64,000 bases of DNA from Phoronis australis (lineage: Eukaryota; Phoronida; Phoronidae): the NCBI GenBank assembly GCA_002633005.1, contig NMRA01000002.1:1810986-1874985 (forward strand). The letters run 5' to 3'. The position numbers and the translations under genes are program-made. The notes under the pieces were generated by a model. The model was not told the origin of the DNA. It was given only the letters and a program-made list of their open reading frames with translations, and made no database searches. Below, piece by piece: positions 47,301-57,397 of the stretch (positions within the stretch are counted from its first letter, which is position 1; every line of letters begins with the position of its first letter).

Positions 47301-50065
47301 TAATTGGTCTACTCCACTCAAAAGGACTTGAAATCAGCGCTCCTGATAACTAGGCTTCTTAAAGTATAATAGTTACACAACTGTTGTTGTACAAATCTAT
47401 GGCCGGGAAAAGGGTCGAGTTTCTGTGCCATGAGAAGTAAACGTGAATTCTCCTTGAGATAAGGTGGACTAAAAGCATTTAAGGAGTATAGCAGGCAGGC
47501 TTACCATTGAGATGCAAATCATACTGTTGCACCATACTTGGTTATGTAAATATAATGTGCACTTGAGCACTCAACAGATGGCACTGGTGTGTTACAGAAC
47601 GCTGCCAAAGTTCACGAGCGAACTCATCAGGATGACATGCCGTGGACATGTATGTATTGTTCAAAGTCGTTCAAGGAGAAGGCGTCCTTGACCCGTCACG
47701 TGCGCACGCATACGGGTGAGAAGCCATACCCCTGCCCGAAGTGTGGTCGCACCTTCCGTGAGCATGGCACACTGAGGCGGCATATGAAGTGTAAAGGTGA
47801 GTTTCACTGACAGTTTGATATAGCCATACCAAGGAATGTCATATGAGTGTTGCAAAATATACTAGTCTGACAGTTTGATATAACCATACCAAGGAATTTC
47901 ATCTGAGTGTTGCAAAATTATACTAGTCCGAAAGACTGAGTGCACATACTAGTAATTTGACATAATATGGTACTGTCACTGTCAAAATATAGCATTAATA
48001 CACAAATCGTCATCTTTATCTGTCAATATCAGTTGGAGTCAATAAGCCAATGAGTCTATATCAGCTTATATGAGTATCTTTACTCATTGATATTAAGTTG
48101 ATACGAGTCGTTATGTGTTTGAATCACTCTTGACTTGTCCTTTTCCATTCCATCCTCAGTTCCCTGCACGCTGCGTACACCCAACGATGAGGCGGTCAGT
48201 GTCCTGGTCCAGTTCTCCTCTGTTGTGCGCGATGACCAACAAGTGTCCACTGATCAAGAAGTGTCCACGGTGGAGGTAAACGAAGAGGAGCAAGTGCTGG
48301 AGACGACCCCGTTGAACCCTGATGAGGTAGGGGCTGGACGTTTAGCTGTTGCTTGTATTCTCTTCAAATGTTTCTGGCAATCCTACTCACGGCTTCTAAA
48401 TCATATTCCATAACCATTGAATGAATCATCTGCTTGAAACATTGAATCATACACATGAACCACAACATGACAACACGACAAAAGTAACCAGAAAATTACC
48501 CAGAATTCCCAGTTGTGATGGCTGAGCCTAGCAGACGGCCGAGTGCAAGTGGAAGCCACCAGCAGAATGGCTTGTCATGACGGGAAATTGTATTCTGGCC
48601 GATTACCTTAGGCATGTACTGCATGCATGAGCAAAAAATCCTGCGCATGATCTGAAAAATCAGTTGATTGAACGAAAATTAGATGTTCGCGATCATCGTG
48701 ATGGTACAAACCACTTGATGAATTAGGTCGGTTTTCATTATAGTTGGCCTGTCTGTACATAGATATTGTTGTACCTGTGATTCAGTGGATCAGACGGGTG
48801 TGCGAGGTGTAGCTAAGGAACGGCACAATCAACTTTTTGTAGTGAGAATCGCTGAAGAGTGAACCTGTGAACAGATTCTTCAGTCCAAAAACAGACTGTA
48901 TTGCTTGACTCTGGATGTGTCTGGCTGGCTCTCAGATCAATTTGTACACTTGAACTGTGCTAAACTGTACTAGGTTTATCATTTACTAGGAAAAACTGTT
49001 GAAACTATTCAAATTATTTATTTTTTGGCCAGTCTCTGCACATAAGAAAGCCAAACACATTTAGAATTATTCACCACGCAACATCTAAGCTGCACATTGT
49101 GGGCCATATATTATGACCATTGGCTCACTAGTTCAGTTCACTGTGATTCATGGTTTTTAACTACTTTTCAATATTTTTGTTGACTTTGTAGTCTTAATGC
49201 CTTGTATTGAAGATGTAATATTAACAATATTAGTACTGACTGCCAGAAATATGGATGTACTGTTATTTGTCCTGTAATTTTAAGATTTTTTATACATTTA
49301 TTCCCAATCACTAAAAAATTGTGTAATTTAAGTGATAAAAAACGCATACAGCACACTCACTCAATGGATGCTTAGCTTTCGACAAAATGGTGCCCCCAAT
49401 TAAACTTAAATTTATTGTCAGATGAATATCATTGATTCCAAACAGAAAACAAGATTATTTTAAATGACTTAATGTTATTAAAATGGCATAGGCAAGATAT
49501 CCATTTCCGAGCTTCAAAGGCGGGACCTGTTATATAACACAGCCCCCCATTTGGTGGTCTTCGGCTCGAAAATGAATTTGCTTAATGTCATTTTAATAAG
49601 AATAAGACATTTTAAATAATAAGTTGTTTATAACATTCATGATTGTTTCACCATTATCACTGAAGCAAAGTTTAGAAATTTTCTAATTTCTTTGTTATTT
49701 TGTTGTAGACCCCTTCAGAGTACATTGTGGTAGACTCCAGTGGCCAGGCTCAGCCTGTGCAGAACATGGAGGTGCTGGGAGATTCCGTCCCCTATGTGAT
49801 AGTGGAACAGCCCGACAACAGCTTCACTCTAGTAAGACTTGGTCACCAACAGGATGAGGCCATTAGCATTGAAGGTTTGACAAGTGCCGACGAGGTGACG
49901 GAGGCGTTGAAGGCTGTCTCCGTGTTGAGGCCAGACGGGGAATCGATGAGAGACGAGCATGTGTCCGCCATTGCCATGGTTCCCGAAGCGGATGAGGTTG
50001 TTGCTCCAACAACAGTTGTCGAAATAGAGAATACTGTCGTGGAGCAACAAACACATACCGAGTGA
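32353..50065 (+). CDS. E4F1: Transcription factor E4F1 (C2H2 zinc-finger, atypical ubiquitin ligase)
   Basis: Fifteen exons join in consistent phase to 772 aa (human 784): 32353-32422, 33568-33780, 34695-34934, 35505-35677, 39264-39390, 40021-40099, 40563-40671, 41840-41893, 42335-42496, 42884-42954, 44709-44788, 45471-45688, 47598-47796, 48160-48326, 49709-50065. The N-terminal finger HHCGQCKLDFVKLVDYINH (about 42-63) matches the region of human E4F1 tied to ubiquitin-ligase activity on p53. Fingers follow at about 120-143, 223-243, 250-272, 281-304 (ending in Cys, RESGALIRHQKSRTPC, as in human), 354-375, 383-404, 466-486, 494-514, 522-542, 550-570 and 578-601. The acidic C-terminus keeps VLVQFSSVV (human VLVEFSSVV). 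The protein regulates cell cycle, metabolism and p53 as a nuclear factor. The start has a good context (GCGCCATGG). An AATAAA at 50723 gives a 3' UTR of about 0.7 kb. Intron 4 contains a duplicated contig end. Confidence 0.95.
35660..35782 (+). repeat. 41-bp unit repeated three times across the exon 4 donor of E4F1
   Basis: Units 35660-35700, 35701-35741 and 35742-35782 each contain GGCAAGTTGTTCAAAGTGGTGAG. Every unit therefore carries the last codons of exon 4 (Gly-Lys-Leu-Phe-Lys-Val) and an intact GTG|GTGAGT donor. Only the first donor (35678) gives the right phase for exon 5; use of the second would add 41 nt and shift the frame. Confidence 0.9.
35974..36980. repeat. Direct duplication B, copy 1 (E4F1 intron 4)
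   Basis: About 1.0 kb, starting GGATCCACTGCATTATGC and ending TTTTGGCCCACCCTGTATTTAA, is repeated at 38227-39226 with roughly 96% identity. The end reads TACAGGGTGGGCCAAAACG in reverse complement, which resembles a mariner-type transposon terminus at a TA dinucleotide; no matching opposite end is seen. Confidence 0.85.
38226..38226. other. Single-N contig junction
   Basis: A single undetermined base directly precedes the second copy of the 1.0-kb duplication. As at 24305, this suggests abutted contigs that partly represent the same locus. Confidence 0.8.
38227..39226. repeat. Direct duplication B, copy 2 (E4F1 intron 4)
   Basis: This copy of 35974-36980 has scattered substitutions and small deletions, such as loss of CACGCG near 38621. 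It leads directly into E4F1 exon 5, whereas copy 1 is followed by 1.2 kb of other sequence (36981-38225). Either that segment is an allelic insertion, or the contig carrying it is misplaced. Confidence 0.85.
40960..44330. repeat. Degenerate intronic repeat family with GACTACTGCTG..CCCCCT..TGGCA core
   Basis: Related copies of a core close to GATTCAACTACTGCTG, then CCCCCTNNTGGCANTTT, occur near 40980, 41450, 43297, 43668, 44110 and 44255. They lie in introns 7 and 10 of E4F1. Flanking text such as AATGATTGTCATG and AGCATGATTGATGTTCATTT also recurs. Copies are diverged, and spacing is irregular (about 150-470 bp within a cluster). I could not assign it to a known repeat class. Confidence 0.5.
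43791..43996. repeat. 50-bp tandem repeat, four copies (E4F1 intron 10)
   Basis: ATTTTTGGACAGTTTTGACT recurs at 43791, 43841, 43891 and 43941 within near-identical 50-bp units containing ACTGCTATACACTCTATTGG. The unit looks like a local amplification of the degenerate intronic repeat described for 40960-44330. Confidence 0.9.
45028..45101 (+). CDS. E4F1: Candidate alternative last exon of E4F1
   Basis: After a good acceptor (CTTACAG at 45021-45027) this stretch is open in the phase left by exon 11 (phase 1). It encodes EEIIDGLRARTVSVFPTQTE plus DHNE and then TAG at 45099-45101. An AATAAA follows at 45191. No donor within it restores the phase needed for exon 12, so it cannot be an internal coding exon. 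If used, it would give a truncated protein of about 483 aa lacking fingers 7-11. It may equally be a poison exon or a chance open stretch. Confidence 0.3.
46084..46150. repeat. Short tandem repeat (TTAACCATTATGTACT, three copies)
   Basis: Three units of 20-24 bp built on GCTTAACCATTATGTACTTA lie in E4F1 intron 12. Nothing suggests function. Confidence 0.8.
46264..46824. mobile_element. TTAA-flanked MITE (561 bp)
   Basis: The element is bracketed by TTAA at 46260-46263 and 46825-46828. Its inverted ends are GGGCTGTTCCAGCAAAATCT and, in complement, GGCTGTTCCAGTAAAATCTG, with G-rich sequence continuing inside. TTAA duplication is typical of piggyBac and Kolobok transposases; the GGG terminus makes me slightly favour Kolobok. 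No transposase is encoded. It lies in E4F1 intron 12. Confidence 0.75.
47810..47932. repeat. About 60-bp direct repeat, two copies (E4F1 intron 13)
   Basis: Two adjacent copies of GTTTGATATAGCCATACCAA followed by GGAATGTCATATGAGTGTTG differ at a few positions. They start about 14 bp after the exon 13 donor. Confidence 0.85.
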
Positions 50066-50722
50066 TTGAGATAGACTGGTCAGAACATGGAGTGAAAATA
50101 CCATTGGCACATTGTCTTCTAAGTTTATTTGGAGATGGTTGCCACAAACTTCAGTGTGGTAAAATGTTGAATAGGGACGTAGAGAACTAGTTGAATATGG
50201 CTGAGAGTTGTTTGGGTAGCTTTTAAGATTTGTAAGCCTCATCTTGATAAATGGAAATTTATGAGATGATCCTGAGAGTGCAAAGCAATTTTCCGCTATT
50301 CCACAGAACTCTTAACAACATATGTTGAATGAAGCTCAGATACAGTACTTGTCACACTGAACAATAGGTGGCAGCATTAGTTTTGCTCTACATGTAGACT
50401 AGTTCCTGTTGGAAATGAGCTGACTCCAATCTTTTCCGACTCGTGAGTGGATGAGTCACTTAGACTAGCTGGCCTTCTCATCAACAAGGGCACAGAGTGG
50501 TCACCTCAGCTACACTAATGGCATGGTGTTACCTTTAACATAATGTTAATGCCTCTAGGCTACAGCGCCACATCAAGGTCACTTCAAATTACTACACTGT
50601 TGTTAGTCACCTGCAGATTGTACATTTGTCTTTCTACAAGATTGCAAATAGACTATTTCCAGCTTCAAGAAGTTGTTAAGACACCAATGTAATTGAATAT
50701 GTACAGATGATAACAGAACATC

Positions 50723-50728
50723 AAATAA
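50723..50728 (+). terminator. E4F1 polyadenylation signal AATAAA
   Basis: This is the first canonical AATAAA after the E4F1 stop at 50065, followed by T/G-containing sequence near 50745. It implies a 3' UTR of about 680 nt. Confidence 0.6.
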
Positions 50729-50749
50729 ACATGGTGTAATACACTCTCT

Positions 50750-52934
50750 GCCTTTTTCAACTGCTTAAGTAAACAACAAACAGGCTAATCAACTGATTAA
50801 GTTTCCAAATAACGCAATAAATAGTCAGAAAACTGACTGAATTTCAGTTTTAAAGAAGCCAGTTGCGTGCTTGGCGAAAGGAACAAGACTATCAAACAGT
50901 GTTGGTGACTTCATAATCACAGGAAATAAAAGTTCTCCTTACCATGCCTGAAACCCAGTTAGTGTTTCTCAAAGGACATTCTGCATCCTTCACATTCCAT
51001 CCTCTAGTATGCCTGGGAACTGAGTAGCGTTCTAGTCATGCACTGGTTCCATTGACCAGGTGAGGTATTTGAGCACTAAGAGTGAGGTTATTAACACTTC
51101 CAGTTTCCCTTGATCTCATTTCTTAAGACTGGGTATTCTGGAGGAATTGTTGAGTCAAAAGGTGGAAGTCATGAAAGCGTCATTGCATGTGTATATCACG
51201 TGATTCAAGGGAATTTCCACCTTTTTGAAGGCTGATGGTGCTTTGAAAATTTGGCACATTTTATTTACTGTAAGTGGTATTTTGATCATTTTTCATTTGG
51301 CTTTCATAAAAATGACTAAAGTAAATAATTCTTCAAACCAGAAGTCTGATGCTGTGATCAAGTGTCACAATGCAAACATTGTGCATCTGATCCACTGTTG
51401 TGCTGGTCTCATTACACATTCCTGACATTCCTCAAGTCAAAAGGTATTCTGCACCAAGACTGGGACTAACTGGACGGCCTCTTGCCCATCGATCACAGTT
51501 AAAGCAACATTAAACCCATGCTTTCTGACAAAACATTTTCATGTAGGTCACTTACCTTTTCTTGTCCCTTGCTCAGTTAAAAAGTGTTCTGTGGACTCAA
51601 GAAGAACTGACAGTTTTATTTCTCGAGACCAAGCGCATGAAATTCAGGTGACAGCCTTAGTTAGAAATAACAAACTTCAGTCCTTTTACCGCCTTGGAAT
51701 CCCTTACAACTCGAGACCAATTTCACTGTGGCAAGAGGCCCAAATGACACTGTATTGTACACTTAAGTACAAATGACACGGCGTTGTTCCAATTTAATCA
51801 ATTGTATGGCACATCTTTGTATTATCTCTCCAAAAATTTAATGTTCTTAGCATCGGCTTGAGCAGGAGTGATGTTGAAAACAAGCAGGGTTCAATGCTTA
51901 AAATAACTTCAACTTGACATTTCCCACTCGTCAAAATTTCCAGCTCTACAACACATCATCCGAGGTCACCAAACCATGATAGAAAGGACCAAAAATGAAG
52001 TGCGTATCTGAAGTGAAAAGCTGACGCGATGTCTACCGACCTTGTTTTGTTTCTGAATGGAAATTGAGGAGTGTTTTGTGCATGCTGTGACAATGAATTC
52101 ATTCCCCATGTTCCCCACTTCAGAGGCCAATATCCCGCGCACAAGCTCACCTCCTAATTGGGCCTCTCTGGTTTGTGCTGATCAGTTCTGATTACAGCAA
52201 GTGGTCCAAATCTTTAGTTATAACATGTCAAACTCTGCAGTATGAAACAACTTTCAAGTATGGCATTAACTACATCAAGTTGTGAATTACATTTTAATAC
52301 ATTACAAGTGAAAAATCATTTACAAGCAAGTTGTTTTGTACAAACTTGAGTCATGACTTTGTGTTTCAGATTAATGTTTGAAAGAAGAGGATGAATAAGT
52401 ATTCAAAGTTGCAAGTAAAAACCAAAATTGAAATAACCCGAGATTAAGAAACACTTCATGTTTAACAAAAATTTGTTTTTCATAAACTGACAAATGATGA
52501 TTGGCTTCAACACGTAAGCATCAAGAGTCATAGGTACAGTTGATGAGACAGCATGGAATTCAGGAGTCAAAACTAAGTCCAAGTCACAGTTGTATTGAGG
52601 TCACAATCTCCACAAATATCCACCTCTTTGGTCTCCCTGCCAGCACTATACACCCCAAGTCTCCATATTCTAAGTCTCCGGAGTCCACAGTCACCAATGG
52701 CAACAGTCCAAGCCACTGGATGAATATCCACGTAATCATATTCTATCACTGTGGCTCAATACACTGCATGAATATTCCCTGCACTGCATTCAGCAGTAAT
52801 GATAGCTAAAGACAATGCATGAACATTCATGCAATTGGATTCACCAGTCGCGATGGCCCAAAACACTACATGAATATTCACAACACTGCACTCGGCAATC
52901 CTTATGGCCCAAGGCAGAGCATTAAATTACGATG
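50750..52934. other. Spacer between the converging ends of E4F1 and UBE2I
   Basis: The two genes converge here, so the stretch should hold the UBE2I 3' UTR on the minus strand. TTTATT occurrences (AATAAA on the minus strand) near 51262 and 51615 are possible polyadenylation signals. No coding exon is seen. Confidence 0.4.
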
Positions 52935-55900
52935 CTATTCAATTGCAAACTTCTTCGCCTGAGCTCTGACCCTTTTTATGTATTCTGTCCTGTTGTTACT
53001 GAAAAACAAGAAGTAAAATATTACTGTAAAACAGACTCTAATGTTGATAAAAATTACTTAACTTAATTGATCCCCAATACTGCACTTGAGGACAAATTGA
53101 ATTAAAGCAAATTTTAACAAAAACAAAACATTAATCATGAAAACCAAACAAAGGACGAATGGACAAAGTCATCTGTTAACATATATACATAAATAGAATC
53201 CAAGTGCATTGTCCAAAATCTATAGGTCGGTTTGAGGTGACAAAGCTTTAAGACACACATCAATTAGTAAGACCACTGGAATATTTTAGCATCTTAATCC
53301 ATGTAAAGAACAGGGTAGATGGCAAAATTCAAGATGTTCCTTTACAACCCTTATGTCCACAAGGTGGCTCACTCGTAGCATGACTTTGGCATAATACTGT
53401 GGTTCTACTATGTCAGCTCAAACCAACTGAAAGACCTTGAAGTGGGTATCTAGATTATACATGAGAATCTTTCAGTTTCCCACAAGATGCTTCCAAAGCC
53501 AGCTGCTAATGTACTCTGGGGAATAACATGTTGCGTGGGTAGCGAGTGACCAGGTGCAGAGAGCATGTGGGTTCAATTCCCTGACTTCGAAAGGTTTTAT
53601 TCCCAAGATGATCGGCAGAATTTCTTCTCTGTCTTCCATCAAACTGCTCATCCCCATCGAAACAAGAGAGCCACGAAGAGGTCGTAAAAACATAAATATG
53701 CCATTTCTGAATATTTGCCTTGGGATTCAATATCGTAATTTCCCTGCAGTAGTGAAGAGATTTTGGGACATAAAAGGCCATCACTGAATACAAAACCAAG
53801 ACAGACACACCAACTATGTCACTTCACTATGTTGCACTGGCACAGGCACTTACAGGGGATCCTGGATTCTGAGAACCAGCTTGAAGTGCACTATTCAGTG
53901 GAGCAAACTGGTCGACAAAACCCCTGCAAGTGACACTGTTGCATGCGCATTTAATAAGGACAGGAAAAGAGCGACTGCATTGAGACATGCCTTTGTAACC
54001 CAGCAATTTGTGTTTTGAGTAAAAATAACAGCTTCAGCATTAGCTTTCCCCAATTTCAACACAGAATTTTCGACTGACAAGAGTTCCAGTTAAAAATCTT
54101 AATCACTAAACAGGTATATTGATTGAGTAGTTGTCAGTGAACAGCTTTAAGCTGACGGGAACCCACCAGAAAACAGTGTAAGCTTCTGCCTGGGCGGGAT
54201 CTTTGGGGTTTGGAGAGTTGAGCAGGTCCTGTATGCCCACAAGTATCTGCATTGTAACCAATAACAGTTAAAGCGACTATGAGCGCACAAGAACTCACCA
54301 GTAAACAGTATAAGCCTCCGCCTGAGCGGGGTCTTTGGGGTTTGGAGAGTTGAGCAGATCCTGTATGCCCACGAGAATCTGCAATGTAACCAGTAACCAT
54401 TATGGTGGCCATACACCCATGATCTCTCAAAGAAGCAAACTTAATTTAGCTCATTAACTGCCATAAACTGGGTCTCAGCTTGTTCCTCATTAAGAAGTGG
54501 TTTCTGTTTTAGGAAAGAACTGTCAGCTCGTTATTTCAGCGCTTTGAACAACCAAAGACAACAGAGGAAACTTTTCCAGGTGATGAATCGTTCCACAAAT
54601 AAATAGGCCTGTGTGGTAGAAATATTTTCTTCTGTTATTTAACTTAAATAAATGTTTTTACATGAATAAAGTCAAAATGATAACAAAAAGACGAAGAAAG
54701 AGAAAACTGGAAATCAAATAAAAGGAAATCAAAACCAAAAAGAGGAAATCCTTTTAAAAGAGGAAAATTCCAAGCCTTGTTCTTCTTTGAGATGATGATT
54801 TGTCTATAAAATGACACACCATGACAGGCAAAGTTGAAGAGCCTAGTATCAAGCAATAACAAACTGCCAGTTCCATAGATCCTCTGAAATCATCTCCATT
54901 TTGTCAAAGAAACAATTTGAGACTAATTTCAAAACAGTAAGCGGACTAAATCCAAAAAATTCAGTAAATTAAAGTTCACGCACTGAGACAGTGCACGTGC
55001 TGAGACAGTGCACGTGCTGAGACAGTGCACGTGCTGAGACAGTGCACATGCTGAAACACACGAGTAACAAGTACACGTTTTGGACATTATCATAGCAGTT
55101 ACGCCAGATTGAGACGTTGACTAAATAAGGAAAGTAAAACTAATGTAAAAATGCAGCTTGTGCCATGCACCGAATTGCTGGGAATTTGTACAGCTTTTTC
55201 ACCAAATTTACTTCAGATGGTTATTTCTGCAAATAGGCATTTGTTCACACTGAACTACCACCGTGTATACATTCAGGCCAACCACACCATGCCGAAACTC
55301 CCTGTCATTGTAAATACTGACAGGGTAAACACAGGAGCTATTTACCTGTCTTATGTTAACTGCAGGCCTCCAATCCTTGTCTTCGTCTAACAGTGACAGA
55401 CACACAGTACCTGAGGGGTATACGTTGGGGTGGAATATGGGCGGCTCAAATTTACCTATAAGTGGAAGGTAGAGATTTGATGAAAATGTTTTACAAGCAA
55501 AAAATGTTTATGAGTTCCACCCTAGGTAAAATACAGTTGACCTTTTTAACGACAGCAAAAAATCGATGTATGACCATCCGAGTGATTTGTGGAATACGAG
55601 TCATCCAATCTAGACTCCAGATAATCGTCTACAAAAGTTGGCAGTAGATTTTGAACAGATTCTACCTGCTCACTCCAAACAATGACAAACTGAACTTCTG
55701 ACAACCTGGACTAGTACTAAAATGTTTTCTACATATCGCTTATCTACGTCGACCAGCTGTCTTGCTTTCATTGGAGGATGCTACTCCACAATCTTTTGTG
55801 TGCACATTTCATGCAATCCGTAAAAAGTTCAGTTATGGCAAACTAGAAGTATTAACTTACCTCATTTCAGATCCACAATTAGAATTTCTTTTTGACAAAT

Positions 55901-57397
55901 CAAGACTCACCGTTAACACATATAATATTAACGTTATTTAAACAGTCACGCTATATGTGAGCTCAACTGAATGGAATCAATCAGACTGCAATATTAGTTC
56001 GTAACAATCAGCAACATTAACATCCCTTCATATTGAAAATCCGCGTATCTTCAGTCAGACCACAAGTCTTTGGCAAATTCTGCATAGATGCACTGCAAAT
56101 TTTCTTAATTGCTCATTTTCCTCAAAATCATTTTGCAAAAAGCTACTAGATGGCTCCAAACAGACGAGGTTGTTATTAACAGTAATCCAGAAAGACACTT
56201 ACATTTTGGTGGTGTTGACGGGTAATCGTCTTTGAAAATCATTCTTAGTCTAAACTGTCCTCCCTCCCAATCCGTCTGCAACCAAAAGTGTCCGTTAGAA
56301 GCCACTCCACAATTACAGTTCTGCACAGTTCAGGCAAAATACCATTACAGTCATGACAGCTAATTCTGATACAGGCAAAAATGAATTATTATAACTATAA
56401 ACGAGGCAGCAAAATTCTAATAACAGAATGACTTAGCCACTTTCCTAACGTTCCTGTCAACTCTCCTATGTTGTCTGCCACCAGGGAAGATCATTCTGAC
56501 TATGAACCTGGCTTCCAACCAGCCATCATGACAGGGAATTCTGGGTGCATTTTGGCAACATACTTTTGTACTGCACATATGATTATAACACCAGACAAAA
56601 TTGCCTTCAAGAAGAGTGACATGTCAGAAAATTTCCTTAATTTCGAAAAACCTGCAAAGCACTGTTGAATGACATCACCACATACGCATGTATTTAGGCC
56701 CATTGGCCAAAGTTGAAAATAATGCATTTTTCAAAGAAGATATTTCAACTCAAGTGTTTTGCGTAACATCACACGCACCTTAAGTTTCACTTACAGGTGT
56801 AGGTGGCTATCTACACCATAACATAAACGCCTTAAACTTGGTGTTTTGTGCATTTTCTCTCCATTCTTGTACTTTTCATTTGAAAGTTTGCGGATGGATG
56901 AATACACGTGGATAACGTCACCACTTCGAAGCAAATAAGCCAAGTTTGACTTCATCACATTATCAAAATTTGCTCTTTGGATCTAAGTGTTTGTCATGCT
57001 CCTAACTCTGGATATAGACCCAACCTGACATATCTGCACACAGGCCTTTGGCACACAGCCATATACTGTAACTAGACATGGAGTAAATCACCACCAAGTC
57101 CCTCCATGAATGTTCACGTCCAACGCAGGAGTCCCCATACTATCACTTAACTTCTCAGCAAATATCAGCCCTTGAATATGACTGGATGATGCACCGTGCC
57201 TCACTTAAAACTACCACGAACTGATGACCTTGTGTCCAAAAAGTGACTGGGTCTAGGACACTTACATTACATATCTCGTCTTGACTTACTTGTTAATTAT
57301 TATTTTTACTTACTCCTTTTTTACCAGGTATTGCACATTCCCAGTTCATGAGATTTAATGAGCCGTCTGGATTCTTTACTGGCTTTGCCACAAAACC
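52935..57397 (-). CDS. UBE2I: SUMO-conjugating enzyme UBC9, exons 2-6 (5' exon outside window)
   Basis: UBC9 is the single E2 that passes SUMO to targets. Minus-strand exons are 57314-57397, 56203-56275, 55346-55455, then one of two alternatives (54299-54378 or 54167-54246), then 52935-52998. They encode 136 residues; with the missing first coding exon (22 residues in human) this equals the human length of 158. The sequence opens [20 protein letters not shown], continues [20 protein letters not shown], the HPN motif FHPNVYPSG and the catalytic Cys in [17 protein letters not shown], and ends [25 protein letters not shown] replaces human KKGTPWEGG. I searched 57398-64000 for the first coding exon (residues 1-22) without success, so it probably lies to the right of the window. 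The tandem duplicated fifth exon is described separately. Confidence 0.95.
53521..53600 (+). repeat. Possible tRNA-derived SINE head
   Basis: TGGGTAGCGAGTGACCAGG resembles a Pol III A box. About 30 bases later GGGTTCAATTCCC matches the B-box consensus with one change. The spacing is right for a tRNA-like promoter, but the stretch does not fold into a full cloverleaf by eye, so a SINE remnant is more likely than a tRNA gene. It lies antisense in the last intron of UBE2I. Confidence 0.35.
54167..54246 (-). CDS. UBE2I: UBE2I alternative exon 5b (Phe form)
   Basis: This second 80-nt copy has acceptor AATGCAG and donor TG|GTGGGT. It differs from exon 5a at nine of 80 bases: eight are silent third-position changes, and one converts Tyr (human Tyr137 position) to Phe. 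Both splice sites are intact. Because 80 is not a multiple of three, an mRNA containing both copies would be out of frame. The intervening intron is 52 nt, which is short for splicing one copy to the other. Confidence 0.88.
54299..54378 (-). CDS. UBE2I: UBE2I alternative exon 5a (Tyr form)
   Basis: This 80-nt exon follows an acceptor ATTGCAG and ends TG|GTGAGT. It encodes [20 protein letters not shown] plus EAYTVY and two bases of a Cys codon, equivalent to human UBC9 residues 112-138. That region includes the Asp127-Pro-Ala-Gln130 segment that contacts the substrate consensus lysine motif. Its phase fits both exon 4 and exon 6. It is followed after only 52 nt by a second copy. Confidence 0.93.
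54983..55053. repeat. 17-bp tandem repeat with E-box palindromes (UBE2I intron 4)
   Basis: About four units of CTGAGACAGTGCACGTG are present. Three contain the palindrome GCACGTGC with the CACGTG E-box; the last is mutated to CACATG. A cluster of identical E-boxes could bind bHLH factors, but nothing beyond the motif supports regulation. Confidence 0.85.

Noticed and set aside
53521-53600. Functional tRNA gene
   Set aside because: A-box and B-box-like motifs are present, but no complete acceptor stem or anticodon arm could be drawn.
54134-54430. 98-codon minus-strand frame with an internal repeat
   Set aside because: It is an out-of-frame shadow of the two UBE2I exon copies and their 52-nt intron; the repeat reflects the exon duplication.
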